Positions 27,046 through 35,751 of a stretch of 64,000 nucleotides of DNA are shown piece after piece. Every line of letters begins with the position of its first letter. The first letter of the stretch is position 1. Below the pieces are notes generated by a model. It was not told the origin of the DNA and did no database searches. It worked only from the letters and a program-made list of their open reading frames with translations. The stretch lies in contig CCSI01000002.1 of assembly GCA_000756795.1 (NCBI GenBank), positions 124,001-188,000 on the forward strand. The letters are read 5' to 3'. Source of the stretch: Qipengyuania vulgaris (GTDB lineage: Bacteria > Pseudomonadota > Alphaproteobacteria > Sphingomonadales > Sphingomonadaceae). Both the position numbers and the translations under genes were made by a program.

Positions 27046-27984
27046 CTAAATATCGCCGCCAGTCAGCCGCTGGCAAATCAGGTCGAGCTGGTCGAGCGTG
27101 CGGTAGCCGATGGTCACCGTCCCAGTTCCGGGCGCGCCTTCGGTCTTGATCTTGACCGGCAGGCCGAGGAATTCCTCAAGGTGGCCCTGGACTGCCGCAA
27201 TGTCGGCGTCATCGGTTGCATCAACGATAGAAGTCGAACCGGCTGTACGCGGCGCTTTCGGCTTGTCGCCACGCGCCAGCTTTTCCACTTGGCGCACCGA
27301 AAGATTGTCATTCACCGCCTTGCGGGCGATGTCGCTCGCATCGTCATTACCGATGAGCGGGCGGGCATGGCCCATGGTGAGCCGCCCGTCGGCAAGCATG
27401 TCGAGCACATCGTTGGGAAGCGCGAGCAGGCGCTGGAAATTGGCGACGTGGCTGCGCGATTTATCGACCAACTGGGCGATTTCCGCCTGCGTCATGCCCT
27501 CTTCTTCCGAGAGCTTCTGGTAGGCGCGCGCTTCTTCGAGCGGGTTGAGATCTTCTCGCTGGAGGTTCTCGATCAGCGCCAGCGCCATGATTTCGCGCTT
27601 GTCGAGGTCGCGCACGATAGCGGGGATCGCATGGAGACGGGCGCGCTGGGCCGCACGCCAGCGGCGCTCACCGGCGACAAGCTGGTAACGTCCATCACCC
27701 TTTGCCGTGACGATGACAGGCTGGATAACGCCGCGCTGCGCAATCGAGGCGGCAAGCTGGTCGAGCGCATCGTCATCGAAATGTGTACGGGGCTGGCCCG
27801 GGAGCGGCGAAATGTCGGCGACCGGGATGTCACTCAGGCCTGAAGCCGACGGAACGGCTGCATCGCCCGACTGGTTACCCTCGTTACCACTTTCCCGTAC
27901 CAGGGGCTCTTCGCGCTGAATTTCACCCATCAGTGCGCCAAGGCCGCGGCCCAGTTTCTTTTTGCGGTCTACTGCAGCGCTCAT
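27046..27984 (-). CDS. parB: chromosome partitioning protein ParB
   Basis: A 312-residue parS-binding CTPase clamp. It starts KKKLGRGLGALMGE, the N-terminal ParA-interacting motif. The CTP-binding part has GQPRTHFDDDALDQLAASI and VAGERRWRAAQRARL. The helix-turn-helix segment is TQAEIAQLVDKSRSHVANF, with LTMGHARPLIG following, and a C-terminal dimer domain ends the protein. AGAGGAAA lies before the ATG at 27984, which overlaps the parA stop by ATGA. Four parS-type palindromes lie within 1-4 kb upstream of this gene. Confidence 0.96.
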   Translation of the reverse strand: MSAAVDRKKKLGRGLGALMGEIQREEPLVRESGNEGNQSGDAAVPSASGLSDIPVADISPLPGQPRTHFDDDALDQLAASIAQRGVIQPVIVTAKGDGRYQLVAGERRWRAAQRARLHAIPAIVRDLDKREIMALALIENLQREDLNPLEEARAYQKLSEEEGMTQAEIAQLVDKSRSHVANFQRLLALPNDVLDMLADGRLTMGHARPLIGNDDASDIARKAVNDNLSVRQVEKLARGDKPKAPRTAGSTSIVDATDDADIAAVQGHLEEFLGLPVKIKTEGAPGTGTVTIGYRTLDQLDLICQRLTGGDI

Positions 27985-28769
27985 GCGGCTTTCCTCTTTT
28001 CTGGCAGGCGCCCGATCAATTCGCGAGCCAAGCCGATATAGGCGCGGCTGCCGGGGCAATTATGGTCGTAAATCAGGGCAGGCATCCCGTGGCTGGGAGC
28101 CTCCGACAGGCGCACATTGCGCGGAATGACGTTTTCAAACACGAGGTTACCGAGGCAATCGCGCACATCGTCAGCGACTTGGTCGGTCAGCTTGTTACGG
28201 CGGTCGAACATGGTGAGCGCGATGCCCACAATGCCCAGATCGGGATTGAAACGCTGCTGCACGCGCTCGACCGTCTGCAGCAGCTGGCTGAGGCCTTCGA
28301 GCGCAAAGAATTCGCATTGGAGCGGCACCATCAGCGTGTCGGCAGCGCCCAGCGCATTGAGCGTCAGGAGGCCCAGCGAGGGCGGGCAATCGATGAAAGC
28401 AACATCGTAACCAGCGAAACCATTCTGCGGAGCACCCAGCGCCTTCTGCAGGCGATGGGTGCGGTCCTCGACGGAGACGAGCTCAACCTCGGCCCCAGAC
28501 AGGTCCTGCGTGGCAGGCACAATGTCCAGACCTGGGATTTCGGTGTTCTGCGCAGCCTGTGCGAGCGTGGCGTCGCCCACCAGCAGGTCATAGGTGGTGT
28601 ATTCGCGCGCAGCATTGTCGATGCCGAGGCCGGTCGAGGCATTGCCCTGCGGGTCGAGATCGATGAGCAAGGTGCGCCATCCCGAAGCTGCCATGGCCGT
28701 GGCGATGTTGATGGCCGTCGTGGTTTTCCCCACCCCGCCCTTCTGGTTTGCAATCGCGATGGTAATCAT
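27981..28769 (-). CDS. parA: chromosome partitioning ATPase ParA
   Basis: A 262-residue deviant Walker ATPase: IANQKGGVGKTTTAINIA, LIDLDPQGNASTGLG, VAFIDCPPSLGLLTLNAL and VPLQCEFFALEGLSQL. With ParB it segregates the newly replicated origin region by moving on nucleoid DNA. The ATG at 28769 is chosen because GAGG lies seven bases upstream; an in-frame TTG two codons earlier is possible. It follows rsmG by two bases and overlaps parB. Confidence 0.96.
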   Translation of the reverse strand: MITIAIANQKGGVGKTTTAINIATAMAASGWRTLLIDLDPQGNASTGLGIDNAAREYTTYDLLVGDATLAQAAQNTEIPGLDIVPATQDLSGAEVELVSVEDRTHRLQKALGAPQNGFAGYDVAFIDCPPSLGLLTLNALGAADTLMVPLQCEFFALEGLSQLLQTVERVQQRFNPDLGIVGIALTMFDRRNKLTDQVADDVRDCLGNLVFENVIPRNVRLSEAPSHGMPALIYDHNCPGSRAYIGLARELIGRLPEKRKAA

Positions 28770-28771
28770 TC

Positions 28772-29398
28772 TCAAGCCTCTACCTTGCCCTGACCGACGA
28801 CGATTCCGGCTTCGTCATCCGTAATGGAGTGTTCCACGTGGAACATTTTGCGCTGCTTGCGCGGTAGTTCTTCCACTTCCTGCGCTGCGGACCGCCCTTT
28901 GGGCAACACCCAGTGCGTACGTGCTGTGGAGAAGCGTGCGGATAAACTGAGGAGTTTGGGCAGCGGAGCAAAGGCGCGGGCCGAGATTACCGCCGCTTTT
29001 CGCGTGTCGACGAGCTCGAGACGTTTTCCCTCGATTTCGCAATTCGCGAGTTCGAGTTTGCGCGCCATCGCTTCCAACCACTCGATTCGGCGCTTGCGCG
29101 ATTCGACCAGGACCGTTGGCTCGTCGGGGCGGAGGATGGCGAGCACCAATCCCGGAAAGCCCGCGCCGCTGCCGAGGTCGAACCAGGCTCCTTGTGTTTC
29201 ACGTGGAACATGCGGGATGAGCTGGGCGGAATCGGCAAAGTGGCGAACCCACACCTCCTCCAGCGAACCTTTGGAGACGAGGTTCTGCCGAGCATTCTCG
29301 GCCCTCAACTCGTCGGCAAGCATTTCCAGTTTCGAGATAGCTTGGTCCCCGCCGAGCCCTGCGATGAAGCTCCGCGCTTCGGTTTCGTTGGTAGTCAC
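28772..29398 (-). CDS. rsmG: 16S rRNA (guanine527-N7)-methyltransferase RsmG (GidB)
   Basis: A 208-residue SAM-dependent methyltransferase: [19 protein letters not shown] is the SAM-binding loop, followed by [20 protein letters not shown]. It methylates G527 of 16S rRNA. It starts with GTG at 29398 inside the mnmG stop (GTGA), so the upstream 340 bases of open frame are not part of it. The C-terminal ~25 residues past the usual end include MFHVEH, encoded by a parS palindrome; a second parS lies earlier in the gene. Confidence 0.93.
   Translation of the reverse strand: MTTNETEARSFIAGLGGDQAISKLEMLADELRAENARQNLVSKGSLEEVWVRHFADSAQLIPHVPRETQGAWFDLGSGAGFPGLVLAILRPDEPTVLVESRKRRIEWLEAMARKLELANCEIEGKRLELVDTRKAAVISARAFAPLPKLLSLSARFSTARTHWVLPKGRSAAQEVEELPRKQRKMFHVEHSITDDEAGIVVGQGKVEA
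28830..28845. promoter_or_regulatory. parS: parS centromere site 1
   Basis: TGTTCCACGTGGAACA is a perfect 16-base palindrome differing from the widespread parS consensus TGTTTCACGTGAAACA by one symmetrical base pair change. It lies in the 3' end of rsmG. Confidence 0.92.
29195..29210. promoter_or_regulatory. parS: parS centromere site 2
   Basis: TGTTTCACGTGGAACA matches the parS consensus in all but one base (G for A at position 12). It lies inside rsmG in a different frame from site 1, encoding HVPRET there. Confidence 0.9.
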
Positions 29399-31248
29399 GC
29401 TGCTCTTTCCTCCAACCGCCGGGCATGGACGAGAAGCGCAGCAAGGGCGGCAGGCGTAATTCCGGGCACGCGTCCAGCGGCAGATAGGGTCTCGGGCCTC
29501 GCTTGCCCCAGCCTCTCGACCATCTCGTTCGACAGTCCTGGCACCCGGTCGTAGGGAAAGTCGGCCGGGAGCTTCAGCTGCTCCCCTGCCTTCAGGTCCC
29601 GCAGCTCCGCCTCTTGGCGGGCAAGATAGGGCTCGTAGATCGTATCTTCCACCATCTCCACCGTGAGTGCGTCCTGTGGGTCTATGCCTCCGACAATACC
29701 CGCGAGCTCGTCGATGGAGATTTGCCCTCCCTTCAGCCACTCGCGCAGCTTCTGCGAGCCGCGGTCAGCCTTGGCCTTCAATCCGCCGTCAATGAGCGCA
29801 TGAGCATGCACCTCCTCGTCGAGCTGGTTATCGATAACCGAACGTCGGGCTTCACGTGAAGCGAACCAGTCGGCGCGATCCTTCCCGACCAGACCGGCCT
29901 CGATCCCCAACCCTGTGAGGCGTGTGTCCGCATTGGCGGCACGCAAACGAAGACGATACTCCGCCCGCGCCGTCAGCATGCGGTAAGGCTCGCTGACGCC
30001 CTGCAGGGTGAGGTCATCGACCATGACAGCGATGTAGGAATTGGCACGGTCCAGACCGACTGGTTCGCGGCCCAGCACACTCGCCGCGGCATTCATGCCA
30101 GCAACAAGGCCCTGCGCTGCAGCTTCCTCGTAACCGGTAGTCCCGTTGATTTGTCCGGCGCAATAGAGGCCCGGAATGGCCTTCAGCTCAAGCGTCGAGC
30201 GAAGGGCGCGTGGGTCGACATGGTCGTATTCGACAGCATAACCCGGGACCGCCATCTCCACCCGCTCCAGCCCCTCCATCGCGCGCAGCATATCATGCTG
30301 CACATCGACGGGAAGCGAAGTGCTGATGCCGTTGGGATAAACGAGATGCGTCGATAGCCCCTCCGGCTCGAGGAAAATCTGGTGCCCCTCGCGATCGCCG
30401 AACCGATGGATCTTATCCTCGATTGAGGGACAGTAGCGCGGGCCGGCAGCCCCGATCGCTCCGGAGAACAGCGGCGAGCGGTCGAGATTCGCACGAATGA
30501 TATCGTGCGCCTCTGTATTGGTCCTTGTGATGGCACAAAAGACCTGCGGGTTCGAACGCTGCGGGATGATCGAGGACATCGTCCAGCTTTCGCCATCGCT
30601 CGGCTGCTCTTCGAGACTGGCCCAATCGATTGTCCGCCCGTCGAGACGCGGAGGCGTTCCAGTCTTGAGCCGCGCCATCGGCAGGTCCGCATCGCGCAGC
30701 TGTGATGCGAGAACGCGCGCCGCATCCTCACCGATGCGTCCTCCCTCGAAACGCTCTTCGCCGCGATAAAGCGTCCCGCCGAGGAATGTACCCGTACACA
30801 GAATGACAGCCGAAGCACGCAGCGCGCTGTCGTCGGCGAGCTTGATGCCGCTGACAGCGACATTGTCCATAGTCAGCGACGCAGCCTCACCCTCCACCAG
30901 CCAGAGGTTCTCTTGCGAGGACACGATGCCCTGCACCGCTTGGTGGAAAAGCGCCCGGTCAGCCTGGACGCGAGGCCCCCAGACCGCACTCCCCTTAGAG
31001 CGATTGAGCATCCGGTAGTGTATTGCAGCCGCATCGGCAGCGCGCCCAATCACACCGTCGAGCGCATCGACCTCCCGAACCAGATGCCCCTTGCCCAATC
31101 CGCCGATCGCCGGATTGCAGCTCATGGCACCAATCTTGGAGAGGTCGAAACTTACCAGCGCCGTGCGCGCACCCATCCTTGCCGAGGCGCAAGCCGCCTC
31201 GACGCCGGCATGTCCGCCGCCGACCACGATGATGTCGAAATCCTGCAT
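29395..31248 (-). CDS. mnmG: tRNA uridine 5-carboxymethylaminomethyl modification enzyme MnmG (GidA)
   Basis: A 617-residue FAD protein that with MnmE modifies the wobble uridine U34 of certain tRNAs. FAD-binding is shown by [22 protein letters not shown], with the family elements [58 protein letters not shown] and, near the end, [19 protein letters not shown]. Full length. Its stop overlaps the rsmG start, and a parS site lies in the 73-base gap before it, downstream of mnmE. Confidence 0.97.
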   Translation of the reverse strand: MQDFDIIVVGGGHAGVEAACASARMGARTALVSFDLSKIGAMSCNPAIGGLGKGHLVREVDALDGVIGRAADAAAIHYRMLNRSKGSAVWGPRVQADRALFHQAVQGIVSSQENLWLVEGEAASLTMDNVAVSGIKLADDSALRASAVILCTGTFLGGTLYRGEERFEGGRIGEDAARVLASQLRDADLPMARLKTGTPPRLDGRTIDWASLEEQPSDGESWTMSSIIPQRSNPQVFCAITRTNTEAHDIIRANLDRSPLFSGAIGAAGPRYCPSIEDKIHRFGDREGHQIFLEPEGLSTHLVYPNGISTSLPVDVQHDMLRAMEGLERVEMAVPGYAVEYDHVDPRALRSTLELKAIPGLYCAGQINGTTGYEEAAAQGLVAGMNAAASVLGREPVGLDRANSYIAVMVDDLTLQGVSEPYRMLTARAEYRLRLRAANADTRLTGLGIEAGLVGKDRADWFASREARRSVIDNQLDEEVHAHALIDGGLKAKADRGSQKLREWLKGGQISIDELAGIVGGIDPQDALTVEMVEDTIYEPYLARQEAELRDLKAGEQLKLPADFPYDRVPGLSNEMVERLGQARPETLSAAGRVPGITPAALAALLVHARRLEERAA

Positions 31249-31294
31249 GGCTGCGCCGATACCGCAAACGGCACTGACGGCAAAGCGCTAAGGT

Positions 31295-31310
31295 TGTTCC
31301 ACGTGGAACA
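31295..31310. promoter_or_regulatory. parS: parS centromere site 3
   Basis: TGTTCCACGTGGAACA, identical to site 1, in the intergenic gap between mnmE and mnmG. Confidence 0.92.
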
Positions 31311-31321
31311 TTCTCGCGAGA

Positions 31322-32596
31322 TTACTTGCCGATACAGAACCGACCGAAGAGAGCGTCGAGCATATCTTCGGTGGATTGGCGTCCGAGGAGCCGGTCAAGC
31401 GCCACTCTAGCGAGGCGCAGCCGCTCTGCCGTCAGGAGGAAATCTGCATCAGGCTCGATGCCACTTAGCGCCTCCCTTGCTTCACCCAGTGCATCTCCTT
31501 GCCGGGCGTTCAGTGCAGCGGTCCCCGGCTTGGGCATGAGGCTCTTTGCCCGCTCGAGCAACCCAGCGACCAGAATTTCCACCCCGTCACCGGTTACGGC
31601 GGAAACTACATAATCTGGCTCAGCTTTTCCGTGGTCGTCCAGATCAGAACGCGATGCGACTTCCAATGCGCCCTCTGGCCCACGGCCTTCTTCACCGAGC
31701 CAAAGAACGATATCCGCCCTGCCCAGCTCGCCGAGCGCCCGTTCGATACCGATGCGCTCGATGTCTCCCGCACCCTCTTCGCGCAGGCCAGCGGTATCCA
31801 CCAGGAGGAACGGCACGCCCCCGAGAGCGACCGGTCGCTCGATGACATCACGCGTTGTTCCGGCTTCCGCCGAAACAATGGCTGCCCCCTCATCGAGGAT
31901 GGTGTTGAAGAGCGAAGACTTCCCCGAATTGGGTGGACCAGCAAAGACGACGCGGATGCCGTCACGCAATCGCTCCGCCCTTGGCGCTTCGATCACTGCC
32001 CGCCATTCTTCTAGCAGCCGAGAAAGTTCCACGTGAAACATTTCCGGCAAACCTCCGACATCGTCTTCATCGCCGAAATCGAGCTGCGCTTCGACGAGTG
32101 CTGACAACGTCAGCACCCGTTCGCGCCATTCCTCGACCTTCCGGGAAAGACCGCCACCGGCAGCCTCTTGCGCGGCGCGACGCTGCAGTTCGGTTTCGGC
32201 TGAAAGTAAATCACCCAGCCCTTCTGCTTCGGCCAGATCGATGACGCCGTTAGCAAAGGCGCGGCGGGTGAACTCGCCCGGCTCCGCTCGCCGCACTCCG
32301 TCTATCCCTCCAAGCGCGCGTTCCAAAGCCACAATCACCGCCCTGCCCCCATGACAATGGAACTCGACCAAATCCTCGCCCGTCGCCGTCCGCGGGCCGG
32401 GAAACCAGAGCACCAAAGCCTTGTCGAGCGCCGCGCCGCCCTCATCGCGCAACGTCCGCAGGCTGGCATGTCGCGGCTCGGGCATCCCGCCGCACATCGC
32501 CTCGACCACTTCACCCGCCTTCGGTCCGCTAATCCGGACAACCCCGATGGCAGCCGGAGGCGCTCCGCTGGACAGGGCGAAGATGGTGTCGGTCAT
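31322..32596 (-). CDS. mnmE: tRNA modification GTPase MnmE (TrmE)
   Basis: A 424-residue GTPase, partner of MnmG. The N-terminal tetrahydrofolate-binding domain begins DTIFALSSGAPPAAIGVVRISG and has AEPGEFTRRAFANGVIDLAEAEG. The G domain has GPPNSGKSSLFN, GTTRDVIE and DTAGLRE, and the protein ends in the required CIGK motif (...FGRFCIGK). It is slightly shorter than the usual ~450 residues. The linker before the G domain contains MFHVEL, encoded by a parS-like sequence. Starts at ATG 32596. Confidence 0.96.
   Translation of the reverse strand: MTDTIFALSSGAPPAAIGVVRISGPKAGEVVEAMCGGMPEPRHASLRTLRDEGGAALDKALVLWFPGPRTATGEDLVEFHCHGGRAVIVALERALGGIDGVRRAEPGEFTRRAFANGVIDLAEAEGLGDLLSAETELQRRAAQEAAGGGLSRKVEEWRERVLTLSALVEAQLDFGDEDDVGGLPEMFHVELSRLLEEWRAVIEAPRAERLRDGIRVVFAGPPNSGKSSLFNTILDEGAAIVSAEAGTTRDVIERPVALGGVPFLLVDTAGLREEGAGDIERIGIERALGELGRADIVLWLGEEGRGPEGALEVASRSDLDDHGKAEPDYVVSAVTGDGVEILVAGLLERAKSLMPKPGTAALNARQGDALGEAREALSGIEPDADFLLTAERLRLARVALDRLLGRQSTEDMLDALFGRFCIGK
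32025..32040. promoter_or_regulatory. parS: parS-like site 4 (one-base degenerate)
   Basis: AGTTCCACGTGAAACA within mnmE matches the parS consensus except for the first base and one symmetry-breaking C. The CACGTG core and the right arm are intact. It is weaker than sites 1-3 by sequence. Confidence 0.7.
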
Positions 32597-32608
32597 GCGG
32601 GCGAGAAC

Positions 32609-32872
32609 TCAGTCTTCGGAGATATCAGGCTTCTTGGGCGGAGTGCGCGCGGCCTGCGCGCCTTCCATGAAGCTCTGGAACAGCTTGAAGCCCGCCTGCC
32701 CCATCGGCGCGAGCTGCTTGGCATATTCCTGCAGCTGGTCGGTGTTGGAAACGCCCTTCATCGCCTTCGACATCATGTCGACATAGATATCGTTCGCTTT
32801 GCCCACATCGGGCAGGCCCATGAAGGTCCGCGCCTCCTCCGGCGTACAATCTATCTCGATATGGACCTTCAT
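32609..32872 (-). CDS. DUF6489 family small protein
   Basis: An 87-residue cytosolic protein: MKVHIEIDCTPEEARTFMGL, then VGKANDIYVDMMSKAMKGVS and APMGQAGFKLFQSFMEGAQAA. This looks like DUF6489, found mostly in sphingomonads; the function is unknown. The short EID-TPEEAR start resembles a mini beta-strand plus helix domain. It is transcribed toward mnmE, 12 bases from its start, so they may be one operon. Confidence 0.72.
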   Translation of the reverse strand: MKVHIEIDCTPEEARTFMGLPDVGKANDIYVDMMSKAMKGVSNTDQLQEYAKQLAPMGQAGFKLFQSFMEGAQAARTPPKKPDISED

Positions 32873-32972
32873 CGCGTTTCCTCCGTTAGGACTTGTAAGC
32901 GCCTATCTGGGGCTGCATGCCGCGTCATGCAAGCATAAGACAGTCCGAACACCTGCGAGGGAGAATTCACCG

Positions 32973-33671
32973 ATGAGCGAGACCGTTACGATTGCCACCC
33001 TGTCCGGCGATGCGAAATTCGACGCCTATGTCGCAAGACCTGCCGAAACGCCCAAGGCGGCCATCCTCGTCATCCAGGAAATCTTCGGTGTTAATGCAGG
33101 CATCCGCCGCAAGTGCGACAAGCTCGCCGAGGAAGGCTATCTTGCGATTGCGCCTGACCTCTTCTGGCGGCTTGAGCCCGGTGTCGAACTCGACCCCGAT
33201 GTGGAACCCGAATTCCAGCGCGCGCTCGACCTGATGGGCAAGTTCGACCAGGACCAGGGCATCCGCGATATCGAAGCGACCATCCACCATATCCGCCGCG
33301 AAGAAGGCGTCGCGAAGGTCGGCTGCGTCGGTTACTGCCTCGGCGGCCGCCTCGCCTACATGACCGCAGCGCGCACCGATGTGAACGCCTCTGTCGGCTA
33401 TTACGGGGTCGGTATCGACGGCCTGCTGAACGAGAAGCACGCCATCGCGCATCCGCTGTTGCTCCACGTGCCCACCAAGGACGGCTTCGTCGACAAGGAC
33501 ACGCAGAAGGCAATGCACGAAGGCCTCGACGACCACCCCAAGGTCACGCTCTACGACTACGAGGGGCTGGACCACGGTTTCGCAACCGAGTTCGGCAAGC
33601 GCCGCAGCGAGGAAGCCGCGAACCTCGCAGATAGCCGTACCGCCGACTTCTTCGCCGAGCATCTCGCTTGA
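32973..33671 (+). CDS. dienelactone hydrolase family protein
   Basis: A 232-residue alpha/beta hydrolase of the dienelactone hydrolase family. The nucleophile is a cysteine in VGYCLGGRLAY, with the acid in PTKDGFVDKDTQ and the histidine in GLDHGFATEF; the substrate-binding Glu sits in VIQEIFGVN. Such enzymes open dienelactones in aromatic degradation, but most members have other, undefined ester substrates. The ATG at 32973 follows GAGGGAGA. Its stop overlaps the next gene's TTG start (TTGA). Confidence 0.88.
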   Translation: MSETVTIATLSGDAKFDAYVARPAETPKAAILVIQEIFGVNAGIRRKCDKLAEEGYLAIAPDLFWRLEPGVELDPDVEPEFQRALDLMGKFDQDQGIRDIEATIHHIRREEGVAKVGCVGYCLGGRLAYMTAARTDVNASVGYYGVGIDGLLNEKHAIAHPLLLHVPTKDGFVDKDTQKAMHEGLDDHPKVTLYDYEGLDHGFATEFGKRRSEEAANLADSRTADFFAEHLA

Positions 33672-35302
33672 TTCCCAACAAGGCGAAATGGCGCGATTCC
33701 GCCGAATTGGCGGTGCGCTATGGGATACCGGTGGCACTGCTGGTGCTGTCGGTCCTTTTCTGGATTGCGCCATGGGGCTGGTTGAAGTGGGGAGTCGTCC
33801 TCACCCTGCCCCTATTTGGCATCGCGGTGTGGGATTTCCTTCAGCGTAAACATACACTTAGGCGAAATTATCCGCTTGTTGCACGAATTCGCTGGATCAT
33901 GGAGGACCTGCGCCCCTTCGCCCGCGCCTATGTGGTCGAGGGAGACCTTGAAGGACGCCCCTTCAACCATGACGAGCGCAGCCTCGTATACGCCCGCGCC
34001 AAGGGCCAACTCGATTCACACCCCTTCGGGACCGAGCTCGACGTCTATTCTGACGAATATGAGTGGCTGGCGCATTCCATTGTCCCAAATGAAAAACTGC
34101 CGCTCGAATGGCGCGTCGATGTCGGCTCGAGCCAGTGCTCGCAGCCCTATTCAGCTTCCCTCTTCAACATATCGGCGATGAGCTTCGGGTCGCTATCGGC
34201 CAACGCCATCATGGCATTGAACAAGGGCGCGGCGGCCGGCGGTTTCTACCACGATACCGGCGAAGGCGGATTGTCGCGCTATCACCGCTCGCATGGGGGC
34301 GACCTCGTATGGGAAATCGGCAGCGGCTATTTTGGCTGCCGGAACGAGGACGGCAGTTTCAATCCCGACAAGTTCGCTGAGACCGCGACCGACCCGCAGG
34401 TCAAGATGGTCGAAATCAAGCTGAGCCAAGGTGCCAAGCCCGGCCATGGCGGGGTCCTGCCCGGACCCAAGGTGACCAAGGAAATCGCCGAAACGCGCGG
34501 CGTACCGGTCGGACGCGACGTGATTTCGCCCCCTGCCCACTCTACTTTCTCCACGCCCATCGAATTGCTCGAATGGGCAACGCAATTGCGCGATTTGTCT
34601 GGCGGCAAGCCGGTCGGCATCAAACTGTGTGTCGGCAAGCCGCACGAAGTCTTCGCCATCTGCAAGGCCATGCTCGAAACTGGGATCAGGCTCGATTACA
34701 TCGTCGTCGATGGGGCCGAAGGCGGAACGGGCGCGGCGCCGGTCGAATTTTCCAACCGCGTCGGTATGCCGCTACGCGAAGGGCTCATCCTCGTCCGCAA
34801 TGCCCTCGTGGGCACGGGCCTCAAGGACGAAATAAAGTTAGCCGCGGCGGGCAAGGTCCACTCGGGCGCGGGTTTGGCTATGAACCTCGGCCTCGGGGCC
34901 GACTGGTGCAACGCAGCGCGAGCCTTCATGTTCGCCTTGGGCTGTGTCCAGTCGATGAATTGCCACACCGACCGCTGTCCGACTGGAATCGCGACGCAGG
35001 ATGCCACCCGCCAGCGCGGTCTCGTCGTGCCCACAAAGGCCGAGCGCGTCACCCGCTTCCAGCGTCACACGCTCCACGCCCTGCGCGAAATGGTCGTGGC
35101 GATGGGGCTGGAGAACCCGTGGCAAATTGCACCTTGCCACATCTCCGAGCGCACGAATTCGGCCCGCAGCGACAGTATCGACAATATCTATGGCTTCCTG
35201 CAGCCCGACGAATTGCTGGAAAGGCCGGAGGAAACGCAATACGCCAAGGCATGGGCTGCGGCGCAGGCCCATTCCCTCGAAGAAGCGACATGTCGGCAGT
35301 AA
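33668..35302 (+). CDS. membrane-anchored FMN-binding glutamate synthase-like protein
   Basis: 544 residues. Two N-terminal membrane segments (YGIPVALLVLSVLFWIAPW and WGVVLTLPLFGIAVW) precede a domain like the FMN/3Fe-4S half of glutamate synthase large subunit. FMN-site elements are SAMSFGSLSANAIMALNKGA, QGAKPGHGGVLPGPK and DGAEGGTGAAP, and the 3Fe-4S cysteines are in LGCVQSMNCHTDRCPTGIA. There is no glutaminase domain, so it cannot use glutamine as amide donor in the classical way. It starts with TTG overlapping the hydrolase stop. The true reaction is unknown. Confidence 0.85.
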   Translation: MIPNKAKWRDSAELAVRYGIPVALLVLSVLFWIAPWGWLKWGVVLTLPLFGIAVWDFLQRKHTLRRNYPLVARIRWIMEDLRPFARAYVVEGDLEGRPFNHDERSLVYARAKGQLDSHPFGTELDVYSDEYEWLAHSIVPNEKLPLEWRVDVGSSQCSQPYSASLFNISAMSFGSLSANAIMALNKGAAAGGFYHDTGEGGLSRYHRSHGGDLVWEIGSGYFGCRNEDGSFNPDKFAETATDPQVKMVEIKLSQGAKPGHGGVLPGPKVTKEIAETRGVPVGRDVISPPAHSTFSTPIELLEWATQLRDLSGGKPVGIKLCVGKPHEVFAICKAMLETGIRLDYIVVDGAEGGTGAAPVEFSNRVGMPLREGLILVRNALVGTGLKDEIKLAAAGKVHSGAGLAMNLGLGADWCNAARAFMFALGCVQSMNCHTDRCPTGIATQDATRQRGLVVPTKAERVTRFQRHTLHALREMVVAMGLENPWQIAPCHISERTNSARSDSIDNIYGFLQPDELLERPEETQYAKAWAAAQAHSLEEATCRQ

Positions 35303-35688
35303 ACGGCCTCACCCGCTGGCACACGGTCATCGAGAACGGCAGCAAGCCCGAAGAACTCGCCGCCATCATCCACGAGGACGCGGTCTTCCACTCCCCTGTC
35401 GTCCATACGCCGCAAGAAGGTCGCGACCTCGTCGTCGCCTATCTTTCCGCTGCCGGGCAGACCCTCGGCAATGACAGCTTCACCTATGTCCGCGAACTGG
35501 TCGATGGCGACCATGCCATGCTCGAATTCGAGACCGAGATGGACGGCATCCACGTCAATGGCGTCGACATCATCCGCTTCGACAAGAATGGTACCATCGT
35601 GGACTTCAAGGTCATGGTGCGACCGCTGAAGGCCGTGAACAAGGTCTGGGAGCAGATGGCCGCGATGCTCGAGGCGATGAAGGGCTGA
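35290..35688 (+). CDS. SnoaL-like / NTF2-fold protein
   Basis: A 132-residue protein with NTF2-like features: HTVIENGSKPEELAAIIHED near the start, VVHTPQEGRDLVVAYLSAA, then strands HAMLEFETEMDGIHVNG and DIIRFDKNGTIVDFKVMVRP. This looks like the SnoaL-like polyketide cyclase superfamily, most members of which have no known substrate. The ATG at 35290 lies 13 bases inside the preceding gene, so it is the third gene of an operon. A bidirectional terminator follows. Confidence 0.78.
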   Translation: MSAVNGLTRWHTVIENGSKPEELAAIIHEDAVFHSPVVHTPQEGRDLVVAYLSAAGQTLGNDSFTYVRELVDGDHAMLEFETEMDGIHVNGVDIIRFDKNGTIVDFKVMVRPLKAVNKVWEQMAAMLEAMKG

Positions 35689-35692
35689 TACG

Positions 35693-35724
35693 AAAAGGCC
35701 GCCAGGACGAACCCGGCGGCCTTT
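35693..35724. terminator. bidirectional intrinsic terminator (SnoaL-like gene / rho)
   Basis: AAAAGGCCGCC (35693-35703) and GGCGGCCTTTT (35714-35724) are perfect complements around a 10-base loop. The A and T runs at each end make it usable from both strands, between the convergent SnoaL-like and rho genes. Confidence 0.9.
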
Positions 35725-35751
35725 TGCTGAAAATAATTCCAGAAGAACCGC

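Noticed and set aside
28772-29740. Longer RsmG starting at 29740
   Set aside because: The extra ~114 residues lie antiparallel in the mnmG coding end and have no family match; GTG 29398 overlapping the mnmG stop fits the family length.
29849-29862. GCTTCACGTGAAGC palindrome inside mnmG as a fifth parS site
   Set aside because: Only the inner TTCACGTGAA matches; the outer bases of each arm differ from the parS consensus, so four of 16 positions are wrong.
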